DNA of 64,000 bases from contig JBFLZC010000028.1 in NCBI GenBank assembly GCA_040756375.1, forward strand, positions 11,232 through 75,231, read 5' to 3'. The DNA is from VGSG01 sp040756375. GTDB taxonomy: Bacteria > Desulfobacterota > Desulfomonilia > Desulfomonilales > Desulfomonilaceae. How positions within the stretch are numbered: position 1 is the stretch's first letter; each line of letters opens with the position of its first letter. A program made the position numbers and the translations under genes. Shown piece by piece: positions 8,707 through 16,882 of this stretch. The notes beneath the pieces were generated by a model. It saw nothing but the letters and a program-made list of their open reading frames with translations, did no database searches and was not told the DNA's origin.

Positions 8707-10274
8707 TTCCTTGGCGCGAAATGGAGTTTTGCGTTATAGGCGATACGGTTCCTGATTACGCCGACCAGCTCCTTGATCAGGTACGGCAGAAAAGCCATGC
8801 TCAGAAGGTACGGCCGCTTCCTGCCGAAACCGTGACGTCGCAAAAAAAGCGCGACCTTACGCTGCCATGAGCCCTTCAAAATCATGGACAGAAGCAGCGC
8901 GTACCACGTATGAACATTCGCCGGTAGGCTCTGGGGATTCTCAGCTTGGATCATCTGATATATCGGAGTGCCGGGAAAAGGTTGAAGCTTAAATATAAAA
9001 GTGTCGGCATACGGAAGCCGGCTTGAAAAATCCAACCCCTCCTGCAAATGCCGCTCGGTCTCGAATGGATTTCGATAAATGAGATGATAAGAAAAATCTA
9101 CACCCACTTCACGCAAGGTCTCAGCAAACTCCACTATGCGACTCGCCGAAAGTTGCCTACGATAGAGATTCTCCCTAATCTCTTGTGAACCTGACTGGAT
9201 GCCAACCATGGTTACGCACAGCCCCACATTCTTCAACTCCCTGATCGTGTCGGGGGAATGAAACTCCGGCCGGATGAAGGCGAAAAACGGCAGTCCGATT
9301 TGAGCTTTGTACTGGGCGAGAAACTCGCGCACCCAAGCAGGAGAAATGGGGAACACCTCGTCCTTGAAGCGAATAAATTTGGCCCCGCGCTCCTTGGCTA
9401 GACGTACTTCTTGTAGCACAACGTCGAGGCTCCTTAGCCGGTACTTGGCACAAAACTGCCCGGAGTGTTCTTTGTATAGATGGTTGTACTTGCCCGAGAG
9501 ACAGTAAGTACAACTCAGCGGGCAACCGCGTGCGGCAAAACAATCATAAACTTTTTCGTTGTAAAACTCTTTACCGAGGCGAAGTTTCCCTTTGTGGATC
9601 ACGTACTTGTTCTCTACGGCGAAATCCGGAAACGGCAACAGATTCATCTCTCGCGAAGAGATCGGTGGAGCAACAGGATTCCTCGCGATCCCGTCGGTAT
9701 CACGGTAAATCAAGTTTGTCGCCTTCGTGGGCGGAACGTCAGACAGCAGAGCCGCGCAGAGATCACGAATAGCTGCTTCACCTTCGCCAAAACAAACATA
9801 GTCCGAAAACTCGAGAAATTTCTCAGGCTCCAGAGTAGGTCCCCATCCCCCGGCCACAATGGGGATGTCGGCATACTCTTGCTTTATGAGGGGGAATATC
9901 TTGCTGCATGGCTCGTATGCAAAAGATCTCGTGCTCAGGCAAATGGCATCGGGCTTGATTTGTCCGATCAAGGACAACATCAGTTCTATTTCATGAAGCG
10001 TTATTGGATCCACCGCATACATGGAACCGCGGAGCAGACCGTTGAAAAAATACTGATAGGTAGAATACTCATCTTTGCTGCTCCATATGGGAACATACGA
10101 AGTTTCTCCCTTGAATATGAGGAGATGCGATTCGAGACCACATTGCTTCACTATGGACGACAACAACCTGACGCCGTAACAGATCTCGTCATAGAGTGTT
10201 ATGAACAATACCTTCTTCACTTTGACCGATTTCTTAGGTTGGTTCAGCTCTGTGCCGATTCTCGCTGAGTTCAC
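8703..10274 (-). CDS. radical SAM protein with N-terminal B12-binding-type domain
   Basis: 523 aa. The first 190 residues look like a cobalamin-binding domain (VLFITLYDEICYGVRLLSSI; VAGGWGPTLEPEKFLE; YVCFGEGEAAI). The radical SAM core begins at FAARGCPLSCTYCLSGKYN near residue 250, with a CxxxCxxC cluster motif that binds the 4Fe-4S/SAM centre. The canonical DxHxxG B12 motif is not obvious, so cobalamin may not be bound. Translation starts at GTG 10274 directly after the stop of the NeuD-like gene. In such families methylation or rearrangement of unactivated carbons is typical; the substrate here is unknown. Confidence 0.88.
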   Translation of the reverse strand: MNSARIGTELNQPKKSVKVKKVLFITLYDEICYGVRLLSSIVKQCGLESHLLIFKGETSYVPIWSSKDEYSTYQYFFNGLLRGSMYAVDPITLHEIELMLSLIGQIKPDAICLSTRSFAYEPCSKIFPLIKQEYADIPIVAGGWGPTLEPEKFLEFSDYVCFGEGEAAIRDLCAALLSDVPPTKATNLIYRDTDGIARNPVAPPISSREMNLLPFPDFAVENKYVIHKGKLRLGKEFYNEKVYDCFAARGCPLSCTYCLSGKYNHLYKEHSGQFCAKYRLRSLDVVLQEVRLAKERGAKFIRFKDEVFPISPAWVREFLAQYKAQIGLPFFAFIRPEFHSPDTIRELKNVGLCVTMVGIQSGSQEIRENLYRRQLSASRIVEFAETLREVGVDFSYHLIYRNPFETERHLQEGLDFSSRLPYADTFIFKLQPFPGTPIYQMIQAENPQSLPANVHTWYALLLSMILKGSWQRKVALFLRRHGFGRKRPYLLSMAFLPYLIKELVGVIRNRIAYNAKLHFAPRK

Positions 10275-10964
10275 TCAAGGGCTGGACGGGCCATCTTGAA
10301 GTCTTTCGGACAAGATCTGTGCCGGATTTCCCGCAACCACAAGATTGTCCGCGATGTCTTTCGTTACCACCGATCCGGCGCCCACGACGACGTTCTTCCC
10401 GATATTTAGCCGAGGGAGCACCACAGCCGCTGCGCCAATCATGGTAAACGCGTCCACCGTGACTTCACCGGCCAAAATAGAACCTGGCGCAAGATGTACA
10501 CCGTCACCGATCTTGCAGTCATGTTCTACAATGGCCCCGGTGTTGACGATGCAAGCCTCTCCGATTCGTGCGCTAGCTCCAACTGCCGCATGAGCAAGGA
10601 TTTGACTTCCCTCTCCCACCGAAATGCCTTCCGCCAGAGAAGCTCGCGGATGAATTGCCACTATCGGCCGGAGTCCGTGGTCAGCAAGATATCGTTGTAT
10701 TTGTAGTCTGTCTTGGCCTCGAGACCCGCCGATAGCCACGAGGCAATACACCTCGTCTTCAAGGGCCTTTGTGCTGGACAGCCATAGACTGAAACCGGAC
10801 TCGCCGTGGTAAAGCGGTACAGTACTAAAGGGAGAGCGGAGATCAACATTGTTATCAAACAACGCTACCAGCCGATATCCCTGCGGTCGGAGGCAGTCCC
10901 ACAGGACCTTTGCCTGTCCTGCCGCGCCCCAGAAGACTATCGGCTTTTCCCGGGCATCACTCAT
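10275..10964 (-). CDS. NeuD/PglD-like sugar O/N-acyltransferase
   Basis: About 229 aa from ATG 10964, where the family's PIVFWGAAGQAK N-terminal nucleotide-binding strand begins. An upstream ATG at 11021 is in frame but adds an unrelated 19-residue leader. The N-terminal Rossmann-like half is followed by a left-handed beta-helix with hexapeptide repeats (IGEACIVNTGAIVEHDCKIG, VHLAPGSILAGEVTV, IGAAAVVLPRLNIG) and a PAQIL end. The histidine in EHDCKIG is the usual catalytic base. It likely acetylates the aminosugar made by the DegT enzyme. The next gene starts immediately after its stop. Confidence 0.88.
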   Translation of the reverse strand: MSDAREKPIVFWGAAGQAKVLWDCLRPQGYRLVALFDNNVDLRSPFSTVPLYHGESGFSLWLSSTKALEDEVYCLVAIGGSRGQDRLQIQRYLADHGLRPIVAIHPRASLAEGISVGEGSQILAHAAVGASARIGEACIVNTGAIVEHDCKIGDGVHLAPGSILAGEVTVDAFTMIGAAAVVLPRLNIGKNVVVGAGSVVTKDIADNLVVAGNPAQILSERLQDGPSSP

Positions 10965-11054
10965 ATCGGGTTCTTGGTAACAGGTTCGCTGACCACCTGC
11001 CGGGGCCGGCGTATGAAGCATCGAATGAGTTACAAATGCAGTGAGGCAAGATTC

Positions 11055-11777
11055 CTATTTCTCCGCACTGATAATCCAATAACTGAGGTATTTGTGATTC
11101 TCTTCGCCGAAGACGCGCGTGTATTGGCCGATCCAGCACCGAGCGAATGGCGAAAAGTATTGTCGGATATGTGTTTCGTCCTGGAAAACGAAATAGGTTG
11201 CGCCGATTCTTTCCTTTTCGATGTGCCTTTCATTGACCCTTATGACCTCGGGCGATAGCCAATCTACGTAGCCTTGGTCAATAAACCAGTAGTCCGGCCG
11301 AACTACTGTGGCCAGAAAGCGTCCTCCAGGCTTTAGGACGCGATGTACCTCGGATATGATTGTTCTCATGGCTTCAGAGGTTGAATTCAGATGCAACGCT
11401 TCCATGGAAATAACGTGGCTGAACATCCGATCCGGGAAGGTGAGTTGAGGTGGCTCGAAGAGCGACAAATGAACACGGCCGGCCCAGCCTTTTTTCTTGA
11501 GCTGCTTTTCGCTCAATAGCCCTGCACGGGTGACGTCTACGCCCCAGTATTGAAACCCCTGATCCAGGAAGACTCCGGCGGACTGACTGAAACCGCAACC
11601 TACGTCCAGCACACGCTTGACGCGATGACGAGTGCGTGCATAACCCAGCAACCAGGCTACAACTATCTCATCCGGATATTTTCGGACAGCTCCTTTTTTT
11701 CGAAGCCATCTGAACATCCCTGCCCATACGTCACTGTTGACAGCCAAGGGGCTTTCAACGGTTGCATGCTTTGGCAT
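11055..11777 (-). CDS. class I SAM-dependent methyltransferase
   Basis: 240 aa with motif I RVLDVGCGFSQSAG near residue 55, the acidic strand YWGVDVTRAGL, and VLKPGGRFLATVV near residue 150, all typical of Methyltransf_11/25-type enzymes. It probably O- or C-methylates a sugar or lipid intermediate (inference from the locus). The start ATG at 11777 lies 90 nt or more from neighbours on both sides, a looser arrangement than the rest of the operon. A repeat element occupies the gap upstream. Confidence 0.85.
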   Translation of the reverse strand: MPKHATVESPLAVNSDVWAGMFRWLRKKGAVRKYPDEIVVAWLLGYARTRHRVKRVLDVGCGFSQSAGVFLDQGFQYWGVDVTRAGLLSEKQLKKKGWAGRVHLSLFEPPQLTFPDRMFSHVISMEALHLNSTSEAMRTIISEVHRVLKPGGRFLATVVRPDYWFIDQGYVDWLSPEVIRVNERHIEKERIGATYFVFQDETHIRQYFSPFARCWIGQYTRVFGEENHKYLSYWIISAEK

Positions 11778-11870
11778 TACACTCTGGCTTTCTCATTGTG
11801 TCCAGTTGCCGTACCCGAGCCGAAGGCCCGTTTTCTGGCACTTCGCGACTCTTACCGGCCTTTCTCCAAA

Positions 11871-12033
11871 GGATTGTTTCTTTTGCTCCGCAAGCCCCCA
11901 GGCGGTCTCTTCCTCTACTTGAGGCCACCTGGGGAAGAAGAGGTGCATCTTTGCTTATCAGTCACCCGGCAATGAATTGCCGGGCTACTTTCAATCGCCC
12001 CGTTGGGGCTTCAGCGGAGTTGAATGAATAATC
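11871..12033 (-). repeat. dispersed repeat family D, copy 1 (overlaps 3' end of RmlC-like gene)
   Basis: Read on the minus strand this begins GATTATTCATTCAACTCCG, runs through a CCCGGCAATTCATTGCCGGG palindrome and a CCCCAGGTGG...CCGCCTGGGG stem, and ends at GCAAAAGAAACAATCC. The first 74 bases match 46769-46842 with about four differences, and the ending matches 47030-47049. It covers most of the 233-nt gap between the RmlC-like and methyltransferase genes. The first 23 bases are the last codons and stop of the RmlC-like gene. Confidence 0.8.
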
Positions 12034-12589
12034 CATTCTCCAAAGAGAGCTCGGAAAGCATTGGCAGACCTTGGTCTCTGGTTGAAACAATCGGATTCGG
12101 CAGCGGCCAAACTATCCCGACTTCAGGATCGTCGAACCGGAGACCTCGTTCGGCCTCAGCACGGTAAAAAGCAGAAATCATGTACAAGACTTCGCTGTTG
12201 TCTTCGAAGGTTTGGAAGCCGTGCGCGAATCCTTTTGGGATGTACAGGCTCCAGCGATTATCAGCGGAAAGCTCCAGAGCGGTCCAGTGTTTGAAGGTCG
12301 GGGACGCGGGCCTCAAATCCACGATCACATCGTATACAGAGCCTCGGGTGCAGCGAACGAGCTTGACCTCTTCATGAGGCGGAGCCTGGAAGTGCATGCC
12401 TCGCAACGTCCCCTTCTTCTTATTGAACGAAATGCTGCTTTGGACAAAATCAGTGACAAGGCCCCGTTCCTCAAATTCTTTGCGGCAAAAAGTTCTAGCG
12501 AAAAACCCACGCTCGTCCATATTAGGTGCGAGGTCTATAAGGTACGCTCCAGGTATTTCAGTCTGCGTAAAGATCACTACGCTCAACAC
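12011..12589 (-). CDS. dTDP-4-dehydrorhamnose 3,5-epimerase family (RmlC-like)
   Basis: 192 aa cupin-fold sugar epimerase. DERGFFARTF near residue 26, LRGMHFQ (catalytic His) near 65, VYDVIVDLR near 86 and PKGFAHGFQTFEDNSEVLYMISAFY (catalytic Tyr region) near 120 are all present. With CDP-sugar enzymes upstream, it probably epimerises a CDP-4-keto-6-deoxysugar at C3 and/or C5, as RmlC-like partners of RfbF/RfbG often do, rather than dTDP-rhamnose. Start GTG at 12589 is taken. The last residues, LFIQLR and stop, are encoded by a dispersed repeat, so the native C-terminus may have been replaced. Confidence 0.9.
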   Translation of the reverse strand: MLSVVIFTQTEIPGAYLIDLAPNMDERGFFARTFCRKEFEERGLVTDFVQSSISFNKKKGTLRGMHFQAPPHEEVKLVRCTRGSVYDVIVDLRPASPTFKHWTALELSADNRWSLYIPKGFAHGFQTFEDNSEVLYMISAFYRAEAERGLRFDDPEVGIVWPLPNPIVSTRDQGLPMLSELSLENGLFIQLR

Positions 12590-12626
12590 AATTTCTTAAG
12601 CGAGATGGATGGACCCATAAACCTCG

Positions 12627-13511
12627 TTAGGTCTTGTAATGACGAGATCTTGGTACCGTGCAGGTAGCGCAATGCTCGAGGTCTCGGGTTCTGTTTTCAA
12701 GTATCATGCGGCGATAATGCCTGAATATGGCGCCATTGTATATCTCACGTGGGTCCGAATTAAGCACATTGCCTAAATCATAGAACCCATTGTCATCCGC
12801 ACAGCATAGTCCCACGCTCCCATCTGAATATATGAGCATTCTGTCAAATACGTCCCTACACAAATATCCTGTTGGGTTGATTCCGTCGCGCACGTCTCTC
12901 CTTCCATAATTCTCGTCTTTACCCCCCCAGTTGTGAATGTCGAACCTCAGGACACTGTCGCCAAACTTCTTGTTCAACTGACTTTCCCAGTATTCCTTGA
13001 ATTCGGGCCATTCCCTCTCATTCTCTTGCTGGCAAATGAAGCGCACAAGCACCCTAGTTCTTCCACATTCGTTTCTGAGTTGGATGAAGTGCTGAACATT
13101 GGAAACCACTAGGCTGAAATCGGTTCCGACGCGTATGGCCTCATGTGTATCCTTTGTAAGTCCATCCACACTACAGATAATTGTGTCCAATCCTGCTTCT
13201 AAGAGCCTTCGTGCTGTTGCGTCATTGAGCTCTGTACAATTACTGGCAAATCCCGCGCCCCTAAAGCCAAGTTCCTTGGCTATTCGCACCTTGTCAGCGA
13301 GCGTGAGGTCCAGCAAGGGTTCGCCGCAGCCGTGGAGTGTCAAGAATTGGATTTTGTCCACATAGGGCTTAAATTTATACAAAATGCCGCGGAATTCCTG
13401 TATCGACATCACGCGTGACTTGCGCGTCCAGGACGGAAACGTGCACATGACGCACCGGGCGGTGCAGGCACCATTTAGGGTCTCAATTTGGACGTGTTTT
13501 GGAATAAGCAT
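12627..13511 (-). CDS. radical SAM protein with SPASM-like C-terminus
   Basis: 294 aa. The cluster motif is CTARCVMC near residues 16-23. LHGCGEPLLDLTL near 75 (GGEP-equivalent) and ICSVDG near 115 are standard core elements. The C-terminal part has CRDVFDRMLIYSDGSVGLCC and CATC, giving cysteines for an auxiliary cluster as in SPASM proteins. Enzymes of this type carry out dehydrogenations or epimerisations. Its placement between the epimerase and the C-methyltransferase points to sugar or linked amino-acid modification (inference). Confidence 0.88.
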   Translation of the reverse strand: MLIPKHVQIETLNGACTARCVMCTFPSWTRKSRVMSIQEFRGILYKFKPYVDKIQFLTLHGCGEPLLDLTLADKVRIAKELGFRGAGFASNCTELNDATARRLLEAGLDTIICSVDGLTKDTHEAIRVGTDFSLVVSNVQHFIQLRNECGRTRVLVRFICQQENEREWPEFKEYWESQLNKKFGDSVLRFDIHNWGGKDENYGRRDVRDGINPTGYLCRDVFDRMLIYSDGSVGLCCADDNGFYDLGNVLNSDPREIYNGAIFRHYRRMILENRTRDLEHCATCTVPRSRHYKT

Positions 13512-13598
13512 CTTTCACTTTCCCGGAAAAGCAATACTTGCCGTTTGTGCAAGAGATTGCCAGCTATTCACCGATCCAACAGATTCCTCGATAGGAGT

Positions 13599-14837
13599 TC
13601 AGACCTCCTGAGGGTTGGGAATAGGCACTATGAATCTCGCGTCCCAGCTTCGGATATAAGCCATCTGGTCGGTAATCTCCTCCTTCAGGTTCCAAGGAAG
13701 GATAAGAACATAGTCAGGCCGCGTCTCTGCTATCTTCTCCGGCGCGTAAATGGGAATGTGAGTTCCCGGGAGGAAGAGGCCCTGCTTGTGTGGGTTTCGG
13801 TCTACGGTGTAGTCAAGGAAGTCCCTTCCAATGCCGCAATAGTTCAGGAGCGTATTCCCTTTCGCGGGCGCGCCGTATCCGACTATGGTCTTGCCTTGAT
13901 TCTTGAGTTCGATCAAATAAGAAACCAAGTTGCGTTTCGTTGCCTTAACCTTTTCCCCAAACGACGTGTACGTCTCCAGCTTGTGAAGGCCTGCTTCGCG
14001 TTCCAAACTCCGCAACCGATGCAGATTCTCGGTATCCGGGTTCTCGTGGTTCTCGGTATGGCACGCGTAGATCCGCAGCGAACCACCATGCGTCGGCAGC
14101 TCGTCCGCATCGAAGATCCTGAGGCCATGAAAGGCAAAGATCGTTTCAACGGCCATGAGAGAAAGATATGAGAAATGCTCATGATAAATGGTGTCAAACT
14201 GGTTCTGCTCCATGAGCCTGAGCAGGTGTGGAAACTCCATGCTGATGACGCCGTCAGCCGCAAGCAGGGTCTTGAGCCCCGCGACAAAATCGTTGATATC
14301 CGGTACATGCGCGAGCACATTATTTCCCACAAGGAGCTTCGGTTTTCTCCCTTGCACGGCCAGTTCCTCGGCCATTGCTTGAGAAAAGAATGCCACCCGA
14401 GTGGGAATACCGGATTGCTCTGCCACGCTTGCTACGTTTTCGGCCGGCTCTATGCCGAGCACTGGAATGTTTTTTCCCTTGAAGTACTGAAGAAGGTACC
14501 CGTCGTTGCTCGCGATCTCTATGACCAGAGTGCCTGAATTGAGCCTGAATCGCTCGACCGCCTCCTTCACATAATCTCTTGCATGTTGCAGCCAGCTTTC
14601 AGAATAGGATGAAAAATACGCGTACTGCGAGAATAGTTCTTTGGGGCAGATGGAATGTACAAGTTGCACCAACCAACATTTTTCGCAGACAAATGCTCGC
14701 AGCGGGAAGAAAGACTCGGCTCGGTGCAAATCCTCAGGCTTGAGGTACGAATTCGCAAGCGGGGAAAGGCCGAGATCCGCGAACGATTGCACAAGTGGGG
14801 CTCCGCAGTGACGGCAGGTATTCGGGGCCGCGTTCAT
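13599..14837 (-). CDS. zinc-finger sugar C-methyltransferase (NovU/TylC3 type)
   Basis: About 412 aa from ATG 14837, which overlaps the sulfotransferase stop by 4 nt (ATGA); a second ATG at 14858 is possible. Domain order: N-terminal zinc-binding CRHCGAPLVQSFADLGLSPLA with a second Cys pair in CEKCW, a SAM-binding core (VIEIASNDGYLLQYF near 110), and a C-terminal domain with VGYGAPAKGNTLLNYCG near 320. This three-part layout is that of enzymes that add a methyl branch at C3 of 4-keto-6-deoxysugar nucleotides. Together with RfbF, RfbG and the RmlC-like epimerase it suggests a C-methyl-branched CDP sugar. Confidence 0.92.
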   Translation of the reverse strand: MNAAPNTCRHCGAPLVQSFADLGLSPLANSYLKPEDLHRAESFFPLRAFVCEKCWLVQLVHSICPKELFSQYAYFSSYSESWLQHARDYVKEAVERFRLNSGTLVIEIASNDGYLLQYFKGKNIPVLGIEPAENVASVAEQSGIPTRVAFFSQAMAEELAVQGRKPKLLVGNNVLAHVPDINDFVAGLKTLLAADGVISMEFPHLLRLMEQNQFDTIYHEHFSYLSLMAVETIFAFHGLRIFDADELPTHGGSLRIYACHTENHENPDTENLHRLRSLEREAGLHKLETYTSFGEKVKATKRNLVSYLIELKNQGKTIVGYGAPAKGNTLLNYCGIGRDFLDYTVDRNPHKQGLFLPGTHIPIYAPEKIAETRPDYVLILPWNLKEEITDQMAYIRSWDARFIVPIPNPQEV

Positions 14838-15733
14838 GTGCGGTCTCGGCCGAGCCATGTGTTAAGGGTTCGTCCCAGCGCGCTCCAGAAAGGCGCCGGA
14901 GCAGATGGATGCTTCACCTTTTCTCTATTCAAGTCTCGAAAGCGAGCGAGGTCGCGCTGGAAACTGCTGCCTTCACGGCGAACGTCCCGGTCGAACCTTT
15001 CGCAGATTAATTTGTAGAGTTCCTCGTCAGCTTTATTGCGTTCGCGGATTTCCTTGATAAGTTCAGGCGAAAGTTCATCGGTTCTCGGCCGGTCTAACGT
15101 GATATTGCGACGAGTGTAAGCAACATTCGACACATCCCACCCCATCTTTCGGCACAGGAGAACCAGAAACTCGTCAAATCTCTCCACTGGTCCTGCAAGG
15201 AAGAAGTGGTCTTCTATATTCTTTAGCGCGACCTTGACCTCGCCGGGGCCTACCCAATCCCACGACCCTGCAGTCTTCAAATCCCAAACGGGGTTGAGGG
15301 CCTCGATTCCGCTGATCAGGCGAGAGTAGTAGTTGGCTGCAAGACCTTGCTCAACGTAGTCTTCGAGACTGATGTTGCCGCCCATAGCACGTTTTTCCAC
15401 CTGGGCCTGAAGCCTGCCATAAAAGTAGTTCGATATTTCACGCTCCACGGGATCCCGAACCAACGTAACATACCGGGTAATGCCGGGTAAGAATTTATGG
15501 ACCCCAAAAGGTAGATGCCCGGTCATTAGCCTGATGACATTTCTTGTGTCGAGCGGTAAAGCCATGAACGCATCCCTTACCGCCTCGACCGATGCGGTTC
15601 CGGTAGCACGTAGGTCCCCATCGAATTGGCCGGCGAAACGACATTCCGGGGGGAATTGCCTGCTGAGGATTTCAGTGAGCGTTGTGCCGCCACTCTTGCC
15701 TATGTGCATGAACACGAGAATAAAAGGCTGCAT
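14834..15733 (-). CDS. sulfotransferase family protein
   Basis: About 299 aa from ATG 15733; an in-frame ATG at 15826 would overlap the RfbG gene. The N-terminus FILVFMHIGKSGGTTLTEIL is the PAPS 5'-phosphosulfate-binding loop of the Sulfotransfer_2-like group, and YVTLVRDPVEREISNYFYG near residue 90 is the 3'-phosphate-binding region. It should move sulfate from PAPS onto a carbohydrate hydroxyl. Inside an ABC-exporter polysaccharide locus this implies a sulfated sugar or lipid. No membrane segment is seen. Confidence 0.87.
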   Translation of the reverse strand: MQPFILVFMHIGKSGGTTLTEILSRQFPPECRFAGQFDGDLRATGTASVEAVRDAFMALPLDTRNVIRLMTGHLPFGVHKFLPGITRYVTLVRDPVEREISNYFYGRLQAQVEKRAMGGNISLEDYVEQGLAANYYSRLISGIEALNPVWDLKTAGSWDWVGPGEVKVALKNIEDHFFLAGPVERFDEFLVLLCRKMGWDVSNVAYTRRNITLDRPRTDELSPELIKEIRERNKADEELYKLICERFDRDVRREGSSFQRDLARFRDLNREKVKHPSAPAPFWSALGRTLNTWLGRDRT

Positions 15734-15770
15734 CGAATGTCTTTCAAGCTTCCCGCCGGCCGGGCGATAC

Positions 15771-16853
15771 CTATTGCGGGACTTGTTTCTCCACAAAAGC
15801 AGATATGTCAGCCTCGCATCGGGCACGCATGGATGCGTTGTCCCCGTACGATTTGAACCATGAGCACGTCCATGCTAGAGCTTCGGGGAGAGTGAGCTTG
15901 CTGCGCCATCCCAATAACTCTCCGGCTTTGGTGGAGTCCAATATTAGATTTTGCGCCTCATAGGGATGGAGCCGCCTATCCGCCTCCCAACGGGCGCCAT
16001 CCCCCCACATGTCGGCCAATTGGTCGGCCACCCACTCCACGGAGCGCGCATCAACGGGGTTGGGACCGAAATTCCAAGCCTGAGCATATTCAGACCCCTT
16101 CTCCCAAAGATGCTCTGCCAGAAGCAGATATCCGCGAAGAGCGTCCAGCACATGTTGCCACGGACGCACAGCGCTCGGGTTCCGGATAAGTGGGGCCGCG
16201 CCTGCGAGGAAAGCTTTCATGATGTCCGGTATGAGGCGATCCTCGCTCCAATCACCCCCGCCTATTACATTTCCGGCTCGAACTGTAGCAATCAATGGCG
16301 CAACAGGAGTATCTCCGCTCCTGGAGAAAAAAGACGACCGGTACGCGGCAGTGACCAGTTCGGCGCAGGCTTTGCTGCTCGAATAAGGGTCATGTCCGCC
16401 CAAGGGTGCGTCTTCACCATAAGCGCAGGTCGATTCCGCATTCTCGTAGCACTTGTCGCTGGTGACTATGATGACGACCTTTGCAGTCTCCGAAAGCCGG
16501 ACAGCTTCCAGGACGTTCACTGTTCCCATTATGTTTGTGCCGTAGGTCTCAACCGGGTCGCGGTACGAGCGCCTCACGAGCGACTGGGCTGCCATATGGA
16601 TGACGACTTCCGGTTCGTGTTTGGAAATCGTGTCCAGAATTGGAGCAAAGTTTCGGACGTCCCCGATTACCGAGGTCATGGCGCGGGCAACGGTCGCGGC
16701 CTCGAAAAGGCTTGGTTCGGTGGGTGGCGGCAGCGAATAGCCCACAACCTGTGCGCCGAGCTTCTGAAGCCAAAGGCAAAGCCAACCCCCCTTGAAGCCT
16801 GTGTGGCCACTGACAAGGACACGCTTGTTTTTCCAAAAATCGTGGTCCGCCAT
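15771..16853 (-). CDS. rfbG: CDP-glucose 4,6-dehydratase
   Basis: About 360 aa from ATG 16853, at which the family's DFWKNKRVLVSGHTGFKGGWL begins; the 30-residue open extension upstream looks non-coding. SDR-extended fold: GHTGFKGGW binds NAD; MAAQSLVRRSY, VTSDKCYEN and YSSSKACAE carry the Thr/Ser, Lys and Tyr-x-x-x-Lys signatures; IRNPSAVRPWQHVLD is diagnostic of CDP-glucose dehydratases. It converts CDP-glucose to CDP-4-keto-6-deoxyglucose, the branch point for the epimerase, C-methyltransferase and possibly aminotransferase in this operon. Confidence 0.95.
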   Translation of the reverse strand: MADHDFWKNKRVLVSGHTGFKGGWLCLWLQKLGAQVVGYSLPPPTEPSLFEAATVARAMTSVIGDVRNFAPILDTISKHEPEVVIHMAAQSLVRRSYRDPVETYGTNIMGTVNVLEAVRLSETAKVVIIVTSDKCYENAESTCAYGEDAPLGGHDPYSSSKACAELVTAAYRSSFFSRSGDTPVAPLIATVRAGNVIGGGDWSEDRLIPDIMKAFLAGAAPLIRNPSAVRPWQHVLDALRGYLLLAEHLWEKGSEYAQAWNFGPNPVDARSVEWVADQLADMWGDGARWEADRRLHPYEAQNLILDSTKAGELLGWRSKLTLPEALAWTCSWFKSYGDNASMRARCEADISAFVEKQVPQ

Positions 16854-16882
16854 TTCACTATTCAGCGTGGTCTGAAGTGCCC

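Noticed and set aside
9480..10268. 262-codon plus-strand frame opposite the B12-type radical SAM gene
   Set aside because: Antisense shadow; the opposite strand carries clear motifs.
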